The translations under genes were made by a program, and so were the position numbers. From Larus michahellis (taxonomy: Eukaryota > Chordata > Aves > Charadriiformes > Laridae), in the NCBI RefSeq assembly GCF_964199755.1, contig NC_133898.1, positions 109,749,847 to 109,813,846 of the forward strand: 64,000 nucleotides of DNA, read 5' to 3'. Positions 35,339 to 48,000 of this stretch are shown here, in pieces (within the stretch, counting starts at the first letter, position 1; each line of letters opens with the position of its first letter). The notes below the pieces were generated by a model. That model had not been told where the DNA came from. It was given only the letters and a program-made list of their open reading frames with translations, and did no database searches.

Positions 35339-36764
35339 TCGCTATCCTGGGCATTTCTGAACTGATGGGGTCAGTTGCACCTGTGTCTGTGCTTGGTTTG
35401 GGCAGACATGGACTAGCTCTACTCTGGAAGCTGTGTAAGCACATTATTGCAGCACTGAGCCTGAGGTAAGGTGCTGGTCTGTGCTGACATACCCTGTGTG
35501 CTTTGTACATATTGACTTCATTCATTTACAAAATTTGCTAAGCTAAATGAGAAAAAAACCCAACAACTTCTTGAACAAATTGTCCACCTGAGTATCAGCA
35601 TAACTGGTCTTTCTGGACCACCTCCTCATAAAGAGATGTCCTAAGAGAAGGTCTCCAGGCTTTGTGTTTCTGGAGGATAACCTGTCGCTCTGCTTAGTTC
35701 TCAGTGAGATACAGAACTACTTGCACTGAAAAAACAACTGTGTCTGGGAATGAAAAGGATCATACTCTTTTCCTAGGAACACTAAGATGCTTAGTTCAGT
35801 GGCTGTGTCACAAAAATGAAGGGGGTTGAGGGCTGTTCCTGCATTGCCTTTCTTTATAACCAACATCCACAGCCAGCAGTTTTGTGGATGTGAAAAAGGA
35901 ATTGAGATGTTTCTTCTTTTTCTTCATGAGGGTCTGACAACATATCTAACAGAGCAGTTTGTGCTCCTGTGCCTTGGCTTGTGGCAGGCTTAGAAGAATC
36001 AGAATCTTGGTGTTTATTCTGGTTATACATGTTTTTAGATAATGTTGCCCTGGCGGTGGGTGAGCGTGGGACTCTCTCTCTTCTGTCTGTTAAGTCTCCA
36101 CCATCAAGGCTTAAATTTCTGTCTCTGCTGAAAGGACTTTTTTCCACCTGCTTCCTCAGTTCATCATGAGATGGGTTCAAGAGGAGGAATCACCTGGGAT
36201 GCAGCAGGACTGCTCATGCACTGACCGATATTTTGTCCTTTTTGGTTTGCTCACATACCTAATAGGGCTCAGCTCTTTAAGACAAGGATAGATTTTATGG
36301 CTGCCTGATTACACTAAGTGCATGTACAGCCAATGATTATTTTACGCTTCGCCTTAAGCTCAGCCTTTTCTCTCTAGGCCAGTGTGGTCCTGGATTCCTC
36401 ATACCCCAAAAACTCTTTCAGAAGTCCACATCATACAGACTACAATATCTCACATATTAGGTAAAATGCATTACATCTTTCTTCCTTGAGCTAATATTTA
36501 CATTTCTGTCTTCACAATTTCTCTCTACATATTTTGTTCATCCTGAGGAATTGTAATTGCTAACAAAAAAACCAAACAACAAATGAGACCAAAAAAATAG
36601 CTGATGATATATGATTGGCTGTTTTTTTAGCTGGGTTTCATAATGATGTGCTAATGGTCCTAAAATGCTGTCGGCACAGTGTGGTTTTTCCCCATACTAT
36701 TCCATTTTCAACTCTCCATAATTCTTTGACTTTAGGTCTGCTAGCTAAGAAAATCCTGCAGCAA
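35339..36764. other. Intergenic, nothing called
   Basis: A 108-codon minus frame (35854-36180, beginning with TTG) is hydrophilic but shows no known motif and has no ATG near its start. No repeats recognised. Confidence 0.45.
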
Positions 36765-36788
36765 ACCATCTAAAGATCTTTAGATGGT
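36765..36788. repeat. Perfect 24-bp palindrome
   Basis: The arm ACCATCTAAAGA is followed without spacer by its exact reverse complement TCTTTAGATGGT. A perfect 12-base arm with no loop is unlikely by chance in 64 kb (my estimate is about 0.004 expected). The flanks outside do not pair. Confidence 0.85.
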
Positions 36789-37334
36789 AAATGGCACAGG
36801 TAATTAATATCTTTAAAGACATTCTGAGTGAGTATACACTACAAGAGAGTAAAGAAGGATGCCAGGAGCTGTCAGTTTGCTGATCATGGTTTATTTGACC
36901 AGGGTAATTAATGGCATTCTTTGGATAGTTAATTGCTCACTTTTCTTTAGCTGAAGTCTAACTAGCAGTTAGTCTTTTAGTCTATTCTTTTAGTTATTCT
37001 TGTTTTACATATAAGGGCAACACGCACCTTTAAATAGGGTGCAGACACATACAAATCATACCATGATGTCAGATATTTAAGAGGATTTTCTTATTTCTCC
37101 TAGAAGATGCTGAAAAATTGATGTATAATATGGCCCATAATTAAGTAGGATGAAAACCAGGCTGTTTTCTCAGCCAAATTCATAGGTGACATATATAATG
37201 GTGGTATAGGTTACAAATAAGTGATCTGCTGTGTGAAAGTAGGAGGCTTAATTTAATGAACACAGGAAAAGGGTGGGTTGTAGGAGAAGAAGCAGAGGAA
37301 AATGGGTGCAATAAAACTATTTCAAGGACAATAC

Positions 37335-37377
37335 TTGATCAGACCAAAGATCCAAATTGCCCAGTATCCTGCTGCTG
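37335..37377 (+). repeat. Possible old amniote interspersed-repeat fragment
   Basis: TGATCAGACCAAAGATCCAA followed by TTGCCCAGTATCCTGCTGCTG resembles a widespread motif (CAGACCAAAGGTCCATCTAGCCCAGTATCCTG type, shortened here) that I recall from old vertebrate repeats. I cannot give the family name. Confidence 0.35.
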
Positions 37378-37610
37378 GTTGGGGCCGGTAAGGGATGCTT
37401 AGGGAGCACACTCAGGAACCTGGCAGGGATACTGCCATACGTCTGTCTCCCTCTGGTATAAGCATTTCATTAAGTTATAGATTGCTCGCATTGTGCTTCT
37501 CCTTAATTGGCTCATACTGTGCTGACCGTGCAGCTTTCTCCAGACTACCTGGAGAATTTTATTTTTTTTAAAGAAACTTTCAGAAATTCTCCTGAGCAAC
37601 CGTCCTGAGC

Positions 37611-37635
37611 AAAATTAAAATAAAATAAAATAAAA
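37611..37635 (+). repeat. AAAAT microsatellite
   Basis: About five units of (A)AAAT in a row. Confidence 0.85.
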
Positions 37636-40600
37636 GAGGGGAAATTTCCACTGTAAGTACAGATGAGAAATGTATGTGATAACTTATCAGAGACAGGTTT
37701 TAGGGAAAGTCTCAAAGAATGGACATAAAGGTTGCAGAAGTCAAGGTCTTCATGCAGTGGAGCGCAGAATGGCAGGGGTTTGACATTTAACATAGAATTC
37801 CACCATAATCTGGCATTTAAGATGTGATCTCTTAGCCTGGGGCTTTAACAAAATATGTATTAGTAGAGCATGAAATTCCTACAGCAAAAGTGACGTCTGT
37901 GTTTACTGGCTGCTGTCTATTACTAACACTTCCGAGTGTGTAGTGTCCTTAACTAACCTGACACTGCCTTCTGGCGTGTGACTGAGTACCTGAAGGGGGG
38001 GGGGAGTTGCTGTGTAAGTTTAAAACAATTCATAGGAAAGGAGCAACACAGGAAAAGGACCACCTAACTGCTGTTTATTTCATACAGCTAGAAATAATGC
38101 ATAATAGAAAATATCAGTGTGTTACTTCTACGATGACAGCAGGGTCATAAAAGTTGAATGATTGTATAAAACTGGAAATCATTCTGTGGGTGGTAAATGG
38201 AGCAATAACAGTATCTAGCAGATACAGTCATTTTACTCTTACCATTTTAAAAAATGCCTACAAGACTCAATTTCTACACCGTTTAGAGGAAAAACTAGCC
38301 TGGATAACTCAAACTATATTTGCATGACATACAGCAGACCTGGGAAAAGGTGGATGACAACAAAAAGTACCACTGCAGCTTGCTCCAGTGTTTCTCAGAC
38401 CTTTCATAGAGTACCAAATTGTGCCAATATACACAATGTGGAGGTTGAGGAGCCAGTCTCCTTGTGCTACTGTCTTGCACTTGTCACCAGCAGCACTTCT
38501 TCACTCTTCTGGATGTGATACCACTACACAGGGAGAAAAAGTTATTTGTTTTAGAATATTTGGAAGGCCTTACAGCCCAGGGTTCCTACTATTAGTTGAT
38601 TTATATCCTGAATTGAACTAACCTATTCTAAATTGTATGGGATTTTTTTTAGAGGCTACAGGAACAATTATAATCTTTGCAGTCATCTGATTATGCAAAA
38701 TGTCTCCAGGTCCATCTCTTCAGGTGGTGGTGACTCCAAAATGAGCCATGGTAGAAAGACTATGGTTGTCCCCTGGCTCTTTCCCTAGTGTGGTATAACT
38801 TGCTGCCACGCATTTTTGGCTTTGGTGTTATAGTGAACAACCAGCCCTAAAGATCAACTGAAAATACTCACAGCAAAAGGTATTTTTGTTTGCACATGGA
38901 CACACCAGGTACTTTGCTTGAGTGCACAAAAAAAAAATAGTTCTCTCATCTAAATGAGTGTGCATACTCCAGATGTAGTAGCTATCCCTGAAATAACAGA
39001 TGCACTTAAATATGCCCAGAGTGTAGTCTCATTGAGTTCAGCAGGACAGTTCATGTGGTTAAAATTAAAGAAGTATAAGCACTTTCACAGATTGCAGTCA
39101 TCAGGATGTCATTACACGCCCCCAGGAACTCTACAGCTCACCGAGATCAATTTTCTTTTGTATAAATAAATAAAAGCTTCATGGTTAAAAAATATTTTTG
39201 AAGAGCTGTGACAGGAGAGTGACACGGCAGGAAACAGATTTACCAACCTCGGTGGCAGATGCTGGAGTGTAGAGAGAGAGGCAGTGCTGGCACGGGGGTG
39301 TTACCGGGGCACAGGGGTCTGCAGTGCTGGCACAGGGCAGCTCTCAGTCTAGTTGTGTTTCAGAGGGTCCTGTGGACCTGTGTGAGCACAGCCAGTGTTC
39401 CCAGGACCAGTGCTCGGTGTGACGAGGCAGCCCGCGCAGCTGGGTAACATGCTGGTAAGAGAGGGAGCTGGGGATGTGGTCCTGTGGTGGCTCCTGCTTC
39501 GCTAAAATTGTGATTCAGCACCAGGCCTTGCATTTTGTTCAGAACTATCCAATGACCTGAAAAAAGTACGGTCTATTAAAGCACCTGCTTGGAAAAAATA
39601 TGATGCATGATCTTTGGCCCTCTTTCCATTGTTTAACATAAGTAGCTTTGAGGTTAGTCAGTTGAGTCTTTAAAAATAAGGTACTGATTACTTCATACTT
39701 TTCATTACTAAGATGGTGCATTTTTTTAATTTTATGAGCAGACGGATAAGGAAAAAATTTCAGTCTGGGACACCATCCTGAGAAATGTGCTGTATAGAAA
39801 GTCCCTATGGAAAATGTCTCTACCTTTCCCCCCCGCCAGCACACAGGCACAAGTCCTCATCCTGCCAGGAGGCACCGTCAGGGCTCCCGTCTGATGCTGA
39901 CACCATCCTGTGCCGGATTTGGTGGGTGGCCGCCCTGCTGAGCCTGTGCGCAGCCTCCCCACCACTGCCCTGCTGTCTGCTAACAGATACAGACAGAACT
40001 ATATAGCGCTGCGGGGAAGTTTCTCAACTACTTTTTGGTCAAATTGTAGGTGACACAGATCCTGACATATTTAGCACAAAGGGAGATGACTGCCAAGCCT
40101 CTCAAGAGGCTGCTTTGTAATTGCTCTTGCTGAAGCATTGTTATTATCACTAATAAAAGGGCCAGAGTTGAGAAAACAGCACACGTGTTTGGGAGCTGGA
40201 TGTGCGAGGGGGAAATGAAGTAAGTAAGGAGATGTCAGCGGTTGTCAGCAGCTGAATTCTCCAGTGGTGGAGATACAGGAGGTGGAATGTTAATTGCTTT
40301 CCTGGAAGATGCTCTCTAATATGGAACTTGCTTATATGAGTCTCCTGTAGTCCTACAAGCTTTGTTTGAAATTCAAAAGCATGTTTTCTCATCAGTGCAT
40401 ACCAGCCAGAGTGACTTTTAATTTCACGTTTCCCTGCAGACTTTCACCAAATGTTAATAAGTGATTGTACACAGCACAATCGGTTGAAGGAGCCACCTCA
40501 GAAAAGGTTGCAGCAGCACTTTGTGCCGTAGTTTGTATCAAGATAGTGTCCTGGGATCCAAAATTAATTTGTATTTCACAGTTTGTTTTCTGTGTGCTTT

Positions 40601-40875
40601 GCATTTGTGTGGTTTTCCACCTATTAAACTTCTTTCATATATGAATCCTTTGCCGCCTCAGCAGGTCACAAATAGATAATCTCCATGGTGTGATGGGAGA
40701 AGAAATACAGTAGAGCTATAGAGTGGCTGCCCAGTCTTGCTGGTAGCTGCAGGTCAAGGTGGTGGTGGCTGAGATGGGACAGGACGATATTTGGGATGTA
40801 GTCCTAGGCTCTGCGCAGATACCTGATGACAGACAGTAAGTGCACTGAGGAATTTATGGTTTGAAGGATGAAGTA

Positions 40876-40965
40876 AATCATAGAATTATAGAATGGTTTA
40901 GGTTGGAAGGGACCTTAAAGATCTCTAGTTCCAACCCCCCTGCCATGGGCAGGGACACCTCCCAC
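40876..40965 (-). mobile_element. Short CR1 3'-end fragment
   Basis: AATCATAGAATTATAGAATGG, TTTAGGTTGGAAGGGACCTT and CCCCCCTGCCATGGGCAGGG are the reverse-oriented CR1 terminus and 3' UTR. About 90 bases remain. Confidence 0.92.
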
Positions 40966-41262
40966 AAATGGGAGAAATGATGGGAAAAAAGGAAGAAATT
41001 CACTCCAAATGACACTACTGATTCAGGCAGACCTAGAAGAAATATTCCAGGACCATCAAATGTCATACAGCACCCATCCTCTGTACAGCACACTGCCTTT
41101 TCAGCATTGCACGCACAAGCCACAGCTGATATAAGAGGTTGCCCTTCTTTGCCTCTTTGATTTTCTGCTGGAGGGTACTGGTAGCAGAGGTCTACATCTG
41201 CTCTGGGGTTCAGAGCCCACCACTCTCACCTGGGCGGGCAGGGCTGAAAGGAATGCAGTGAA

Positions 41263-41762
41263 TCGTAGAATCATAGAATTGCCTAGGTTGGAAGGGACCT
41301 TTCAGATCATCGAGTCCATCAACCTACCTCTGACAAAAACCATCACTAAACCATATCTCTAAGCATTATGTCTACCTGTCTTTTAAATACCTCTAGGGAA
41401 GGTGCCTCAACCACTTCCCTGGGCAGCCTCTTCCAATGCTTAATAACCCTTTCAGTGTAAAAATTTCTCCTAATATCCAGTCTAAACTTGCCCTGGCACA
41501 ACTTGAGGCCATTTCCTCTTGTCCTATTGCAGGTAACTTGGGAGAAGAGACCAACCCCCACCTCGCTACACCCTCCTTTCAGGTAGTTGTAGAGAGCGAC
41601 AAGGTCTCCCCTCAGCCTCCTTTTCTCCAGGCTGAACAACCCCAGTTCCCTCAGCTGCTCCTCATAAGACTTGTTCTCCAGCCCCCTCACCAGCTTCGTT
41701 GACCTTCTCTGGACCCGCTTCAGCACCTCAATGTCTTTTTGTGGTGAGGGCCCCAAAACTGG
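41263..41762 (-). mobile_element. CR1 LINE copy with an open ORF2 tail
   Basis: About 500 bases in reverse orientation. On the minus strand a frame runs open to a stop at 41346. It contains [60 protein letters not shown] and [20 protein letters not shown], the C-terminal part of CR1 ORF2. The 5' end is truncated near 41762 where similarity stops. The open frame implies a fairly recent insertion. Confidence 0.95.
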
Positions 41763-43147
41763 AATTATGAAAAGGAGTCTGCACAGAGCAAGCATCCCTT
41801 GTCCTCTGCCTTCACTGGGCACCTGTGGGCAGAAGCCCCCAGATAGCCCCCAAGTTCATCTTGCTCTAATTACTTTATCAGCTCCTGGGGGAACTGCTGC
41901 TGCACTGAGACCAGAACAAGGCGTCCTCCTCCCCTGCAACAGCCTGGCTCCTGCAACCGTCCCACCATGCTGCAGCTTTCAAACTCACGTCGCTTTGATG
42001 GATTAAAGCCTCGTAATAACTTGCTTACCCGTGAAGCATGATATTTCATTCAAGAAATGGAATGGACATTCACAGGGTTATGGACTTTCACCATCTTATA
42101 TCATCAGTCTTCTTCCCTTTGAATTTTTCCAGGTAGGAGCTGTATTGGGATTGTGTAGTACTTAAATGAGGGGAACTTGAAACTGAGCAAGGCTTTCAAA
42201 TGCTTAAATTGAAAATGTGAATCAAGCAGAAATGAGCATACAATAACATGTAATTCTTCCTGATTTTCATATTCCAAAGTAATTAACAGGGATGAAAACA
42301 TGTTCACATTTTGCTTCAGATACTTCAAATGATGCTTGCCAACAGAAGTTGCAATTATATCTTTGGGGGCTTTTTCATACAGTAATATTACAAAATTATT
42401 TTTTTTTTTATTAATTGGGCTAAGGTTTAATTTGCCTTCATATACTGAACTGTAGAGTCTCAGGAGAAAGAAATAAGAATAATGGAAAAATGCAGCATGT
42501 GTCAAAATATCTAGAAAGATATGGGAAGTCTTAAAAGCTGTTTTGAAAACTGCTTTTATCTAAAAATGTTAAGGAACTTTGAATTAACTAGTCTTAAAAG
42601 CTTTTAAAGTTCTACATATATCTTTAAAAATGTTTTTTTTCTTGTAAATTATTTCCAATGTAATGTAGACCTTTATTTTTCAAATGACATTACATCAGAA
42701 ATACATTTACATCTAAATATGAGCATACAAAAATTACTTTTATGTGAAAGTTTTTATTTTGACAGGAAATGAAATAACAGTCACCAGTTTGCTAATTTTG
42801 CTTTTCCCAAAGCTTGAAGTTCAATGTTCAAGCCCTGCTCGGACTGGAGCCTTTTACATCTGTGAAGACTCCATAATCACGAAAAAGCATCACTCACCTG
42901 CCTGACCATTTTTGCAGCAGCCAAATATCTCATGTGTGACAAATATGTGAGAGCGAGCAGGACATCTGAAAGCTGATCATCCAACAGTCTGAGTCAAATG
43001 GTTCACTTACTCCAACACAGACCACAAAATAAAAGTCAACCACAAAGTAATTTATGTAATTATGGTAAAACTATCTTGGTTTTATTTCATAGCATTTCTC
43101 AGACTTTGTTACATCCTCTTTTTATGTATTTTCACATCTGTTTGAAC
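41763..43147. other. Intergenic, AT-rich, nothing recognised
   Basis: Low-complexity AT-rich sequence between two CR1 blocks. A 133-codon minus frame (42104-42505) has no recognisable motif. Confidence 0.45.
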
Positions 43148-43168
43148 AGAATAGAATAGAATAGAATA
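43148..43168 (-). repeat. AGAAT-repeat tail of the host CR1
   Basis: Four AGAAT-type units in a row where CR1 usually has two or three ATTCTATG-type repeats, so the terminal repeat has expanded. Confidence 0.75.
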
Positions 43169-43784
43169 GTTTAGGTTGGAAAAGACCTTTAAGATCATCA
43201 AGTCCAACTGTTAACCTAGCACTGCCAAGTCCACCACTAAACTATATCACTAAGCACTACATCTACCCATCTTTTAAATACCTCCAGGGATGGTGACTCA
43301 ACCACTCCCCTGGGCAGCCTGTTCCAATACTTGACAATCCTTTTGGTGAAGAAATTTTTCCTAATATCCAATCTAAACCTGCCCTGGCACAACTTGAGGC
43401 CATTTCCTCTTGTCCCATCGCTTGTTACTTGGGAGAAGAGAGTGACCCCCACCTCTCTACAGCCTCCTTTCAGGTAATTGTAGAGAGTGATAAGGTCTCC
43501 CCTCAGCCTCCTTTTCTCCAGGCTAAACAACCCCAGTTCCCTCAGCTGCTCCTTGTGTTGTGCTTGTGCTCTGGACCCTTCGCCAACTTTGTTGTCCTTC
43601 TTTGGACATGCTGCAGCACATCAATGTCTTTCTTGTAGTGGGGCCCCAAAACTGAACATGGTACTCGAGGTGGAGCCTCACCAGTGCTGAGTACAGGGGG
43701 ATGATCACAACCCCAGTCCTGCTGGTCACACTATTCCTGATACAGGCCAGGATGCTGTTGGCCTTCTTGGCCACCCGGGCACAC
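43148..43784 (-). mobile_element. Host CR1 element, 3' half (interrupted)
   Basis: Starts with an expanded AGAAT tail. It continues through the TTAACCTAGCACTGCCAAGT stretch and the ORF2 tail (minus strand [39 protein letters not shown]) up to [16 protein letters not shown]. The frame is broken into pieces (43237-43530 and 43523-43792), so this element is older than the copy inserted into it. At 43779-43784 it meets the inserted CR1. Confidence 0.92.
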
Positions 43785-44515
43785 AGAATCACAGAATCTT
43801 CAGAGTTGGAAGGGACCTCTGGAGATCATCTAGTCCAGCTCCCCTGCCAAAGCAGGATTGCCTAGAGCACATCACTCAGGACTGCATCCAGGCAAGTCTT
43901 GAAAGTCTCCAGAGAAGGGGACTCCACAACATGCCTGGGCAGCCTGTTCCAGTGCTCTGTCACCCTCACTGTAAAGAAGTTTTTCCATGTATTTGAACGG
44001 AACTTCCTATGTTCCAACCTGTGCCCATTGCCCCTCGTCATGTCACTGTGAACCAATGAAAAGAGTCTGGCACCATCCTCCTTCAACCCACCCTTTAGAT
44101 ACTTGTATGCCATAATAAGGTCTCCCCTCAGCCTTCTCTTCTCCAGGCTTAAGAGCCCCAGCTCTTTCAGTCTTTCCTCATAAGGGAGATGCTCCAATCC
44201 CTCAGTCATCTTTGTTGCCCTTCGCTGGACTCTCTCCAGCAGTTCCCTGTCCCTCTTGAACTGGGGAGCCCAAAACTGTACACAGTATTCCAGTTGTGGC
44301 CTCACCAGTGCAGAGTAGAGGGGGAGAATGACCTCCTTCGACCTACTGGCCACGCTCTTCCCTGTGCAGCCCAGGATTCCATTGGCCTTTTTGGCAACAA
44401 GGGCACATTGTTGGCTCATGGATAATTTACTGTCTACCAGGACCCCCAGATCCTTCTCCTCAGAACTACTTCCCAGCAGGTCCACCCCTAACCTATACTG
44501 GTGCTTAGCAGTATA
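43785..44515 (-). mobile_element. CR1 LINE inserted into another CR1
   Basis: This is a 731-base CR1 in reverse orientation. AGAATCACAGAATCTTCAGA is its 3' terminus, and its 5' truncation reads (minus strand) [15 protein letters not shown]. From 44515 to 43862 the ORF2 tail stays open (218 codons) with [40 protein letters not shown] and [20 protein letters not shown]. The hexamer GCACAC flanks it on both sides (43779-43784 and 44516-44521), as a target-site duplication would. Its subfamily differs from the host and resembles the 13 kb copy. Confidence 0.93.
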
Positions 44516-45008
44516 GCACACTGCTGGCTCATATTCAGCTTCGTGTTGACGAACACCCCCAGGTCCTTTTCTGCCAGACAGCTCTCCCTCTGCCAAAGCA
44601 CTCTTCCCCAAGCCTGTAGCGCTGCATGGGGTTGTTGTGACCCAAGTGCAGGACCCGGCACTTGGCCTTGTTGAACCTCACACCATTGGCCTCGGCCCAT
44701 CAATCCAGCCTGTCCAGATCCCTCTCTAGACCCATCCTATCCTCAAGCAGATCAACACTCCTGCCCAACCTGGTGTCATCTGGCAATTTTCTGAGGGTGT
44801 ACTCGATCCCCTAATGCATGATTATTGATAAAGATTTTAAACAGAACTGTCCCCAGTACTGAGCCCTGGGGAACTCCACTTGTGACTGGCCGCCAACTGG
44901 ATTTAACTCCATTGACCACCACTCTTTGGGCCTGGCCATTCAGCCAGTATTTTACCCAGCAAAGAGTAGTCCTGTCCAAGATAAGAGCAGCCAGTTTCTC
45001 CAGGAGCA
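44516..45008 (-). mobile_element. Host CR1 element, 5' part with reverse-transcriptase palm motif
   Basis: On the minus strand it begins [20 protein letters not shown] and has [20 protein letters not shown], the conserved [10 protein letters not shown] block of the CR1 reverse transcriptase. Next comes a degraded active-site region read LPDD in place of FADD. It ends LNMSQQCA at the junction, where the 3' half at 43784 continues with (CA)RVAKKAN. Frameshifts are present. It is 5'-truncated at a CA/TA microsatellite. Confidence 0.92.
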
Positions 45009-45042
45009 CACACACACATATATATATTTATATAATATATTC
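45007..45042. repeat. CA/TA microsatellite at the CR1 5' truncation point
   Basis: (CA)5-6 is followed by (TA)4-5 and TTTATATAATATATT, immediately outside the 5' end of the host CR1. It may mark the original insertion site. Confidence 0.7.
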
Positions 45043-48000
45043 TATTCATTTTTCCTGTCTGGCAGCATGATAATATTCTTACACTTTCAAAAATAGGTCA
45101 AACCAGCTTTTCTGTCTGAAATCTCAAGCAGATATCTGAAAACAATTGCTCTGCAAGCTGATACCTCCCCCATTCATTGCAGTGGGTTATTAACCCCAGA
45201 AACTAACGGCAGACATCTTAGTTTCAATATTGTGAACAGTTCCTGCACAGGTCATTTTACCACATTCCTGCTATAGGCCATTCAAATCAGAACCCACTTC
45301 TAGCTTGATTACTACAGGAGAAGAAAGAGATAAAAATGCCACTTCTCTCTGGCCATGACAGTTGACAGAGGGAGAGAAGTCTCATGATCGTCTGTTCCTA
45401 CACGTCTGGCTGCTGCATGGAGGAGAGCTGGGCTGGGATGCTGGGTGGTACCCAATACAGGAGGTAGGGCATGGGTTTGGCTCCTTGGATGGTCACCACC
45501 ATCACCACCTACTGACCAGCAAACCGGCCAGCACATGCCAAACTCAGACCTGGGCATGGCTTGAGCTGCCTTTTGCCACGCTGATGTTTGGGGAGCTGAG
45601 GATAGGGATGGAGGATGGCTTGTGTGACACTGAGAAAGAGAGGCGTGAGGAGGGACTGTCTGGGATGGGATTATGGTGGGGGGAAAGGAGGTGCAAGACC
45701 CTGCTGTTGGGGGCACGTCAGACAGTAGGAAACAAAGCTCAGGGAAATCACACTGGCAAAACTATTTGTGTTAGTATATTTGAACCCTAACCAGCTACTG
45801 ACCTTGAAAACCAGGAACAAGACTTTTGAAGTGGTTACAGGAAAGATATAAGAGGCAATAGAGGTTTCTGAAGGAGGAAGCAGGGGAGCAGACAGCCAGA
45901 GCCTCTTCTTTTGACAGCTGACGAGCCAGCCCCAGGACATGGTGAATCAAGTGCTGACAACAAACACGGAACTGAAGATTCTTCTAATCTCCAGGGCTAT
46001 AATTTTACCTGTGCCAGGATGTTTAAGAAGACATCACAGCCTCTGGAAGGAGGCTGCAGGAAGCTTTAAACTCAAACAATGACCGCTTTCTTCTCTGCCA
46101 GAGGAAAGAGCAACTTAATTACCCTGTTCTGCTTTGCTTATACATCATGGAGCTCCTGCTAAATACAAAATGCTGAGCAGGGGTAGAAGCTTAATAGAAG
46201 AACCAGCATGGAGCTGATTCACTCTGGTTTGAGAAACAACTTATTATTTATTTGCTGATATCAGTTTTGACATTAACTCTAAGGAGAGGAATAAACGCTC
46301 TTTCTCTGGTGCATCCGTCATCTGAAAGGCCTTCCTTAAAATCCACAATTCCTCTGTTCTTAACTGGAGATGGTTTTATTTGCAAGGTTGCAAGCATTTT
46401 TGCTGCCCTGCTGCCTCCTTGCCTGTGCCCACTCTCTGATGCTGTTGAAACTTTGCTGGACCTGAAAGTTTGTATTTTTAACGGACAAAGACTTGCTGAT
46501 AATGTCATTAAGTTTTCGTGTACCTTCCACCCCATTTTCTTCCCTGTCAAGAGAATGTATTCCCATGCAATGATTTTAAAAATACAAAAATTGTGATTTT
46601 CAGGTAACTGTTTTTGTAGCTGACTTGTCAGATTGAGCTTTTTAAAGCTTGTGGGGGTTTTTTGTTGTTTCGTTTTTATAATTTTTTTTTAGGTAGAATT
46701 GTCTATGGTCATTCAGTCCATCATTTTATGCAGCATATGTAAGCTCCATCTTTGTTATTGCTGCACATACAAAATAAAGTGAATGGCCATTGCAGATGTT
46801 CAGTCTTTTAAAGGGAAATTGAACAATTTTTATCAATGAACGTGTTGGCTGGAAAACTAACTTCTTTTTTTTTTTTTTAAAGTTTGAAGGATCTCAGTCC
46901 ACTATCATTGTTTTGTACCTATTCATAAATAAACTTCATCTTCAAAAATTTATCTTATTCTACTATGAACATTTTCTTATCAAAGGGGAAAGAAAAGAGA
47001 AGTCCCTTAAGTATGCCAAACAGCTGTTTACAAAGGACCATTTTCTTTATCTCACCGAAACTTCAGACAGGGGAGTTGAGTCACTTACAGAAGGAATTCT
47101 GATGTCAGTATTATAAAAATACACATTTTTTCTGCTGGGAAAAGTCCATAAACTTGGAACTTTTAAAGCTTTCCTAACATCAGATAAAAACCTGTGACAA
47201 GCAAAATCCTGGACTGAGATGCTTGTTTATTATTCTTCACTTTTGACATTTTGTGATCCCACACAGACTAGATGAGTAACTTTATCAGTGCTAATTCTAA
47301 CCAGATAATCCAGCGAAATGTGAGTAAAAACATTGCCACTGTAGGACTTCATCCCCTCAGAGACCTCATTCACACTTTCCTTTCTCTGAACCTTCCTTCT
47401 GGCTCCCATCTCTGTCCTCCACATCCTGTTCCACTGTAAACATACAACGGGACAAGGTTGGGGCATAATCTTTTTGTGAGAACAACTTCTGTATTTGAAA
47501 GAGGTAGATAAGCTTTCAGGCACACAAGTCCTTCTTTGGATGTAAAACAGAAGCAGCAAGCTTCAGAGCCAAATCCTAGCTGCTCTGTATTTAATTAGAT
47601 ATGTAAATCATTAGAGACAACTGAGAGTGGCTGGGAAGCTTGAACCTCAAGAACAGCACGGGGGATGCTGGATAAGAAGGTGATTATCATTTACTGAAAG
47701 AAAAAGTGAAGAACAGGTAAAATATTGCCTAAAGAGGAGGGGAAGGTTAGTGGGAGGAGGGATGTCACAGAGTGTCATTAAAAACATCTCTTTGTTGACT
47801 CACAGTTTTATAGATTTCAGTTCCTAGCATCATCTTTTGATAGTTTTTTGTTTATTTAGTAAGGAAAGCAACAGAAGACAAAGCAGTGAAAGGGAATAAG
47901 AAGAGTACTGCTTCTCTGCGCCCGCATGGTTTGAGACGGAACGAGCTCCGCAGCTGGTCAGCTGCAGGATGAGGTGGAATACAATGATTTTCACAGTTAC

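Larger units (their letters stand above)
36789..40875. other. Intergenic; AAAAT microsatellite and a trace of an old repeat
   Basis: No gene recognised. It holds an (AAAAT)n run at 37611-37635 and, at about 37337-37375, a GATCAGACCAAAGATCC...CCCAGTATCCTG stretch like an old amniote interspersed repeat. G+C-richer patches at 39.24-39.48 and 39.83-39.96 kb carry no frame of note. Confidence 0.45.

Noticed and set aside
35854-36180. 108-codon hydrophilic minus frame
   Set aside because: It starts with TTG rather than ATG, and no family motif or convincing acceptor is seen. Frames of about 100 codons are expected by chance about fifteen times here.
45312-45790. Two overlapping frames of 134 and 142 codons on opposite strands
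   Set aside because: Mutual shadows in a G+C-richer stretch without recognisable motifs.
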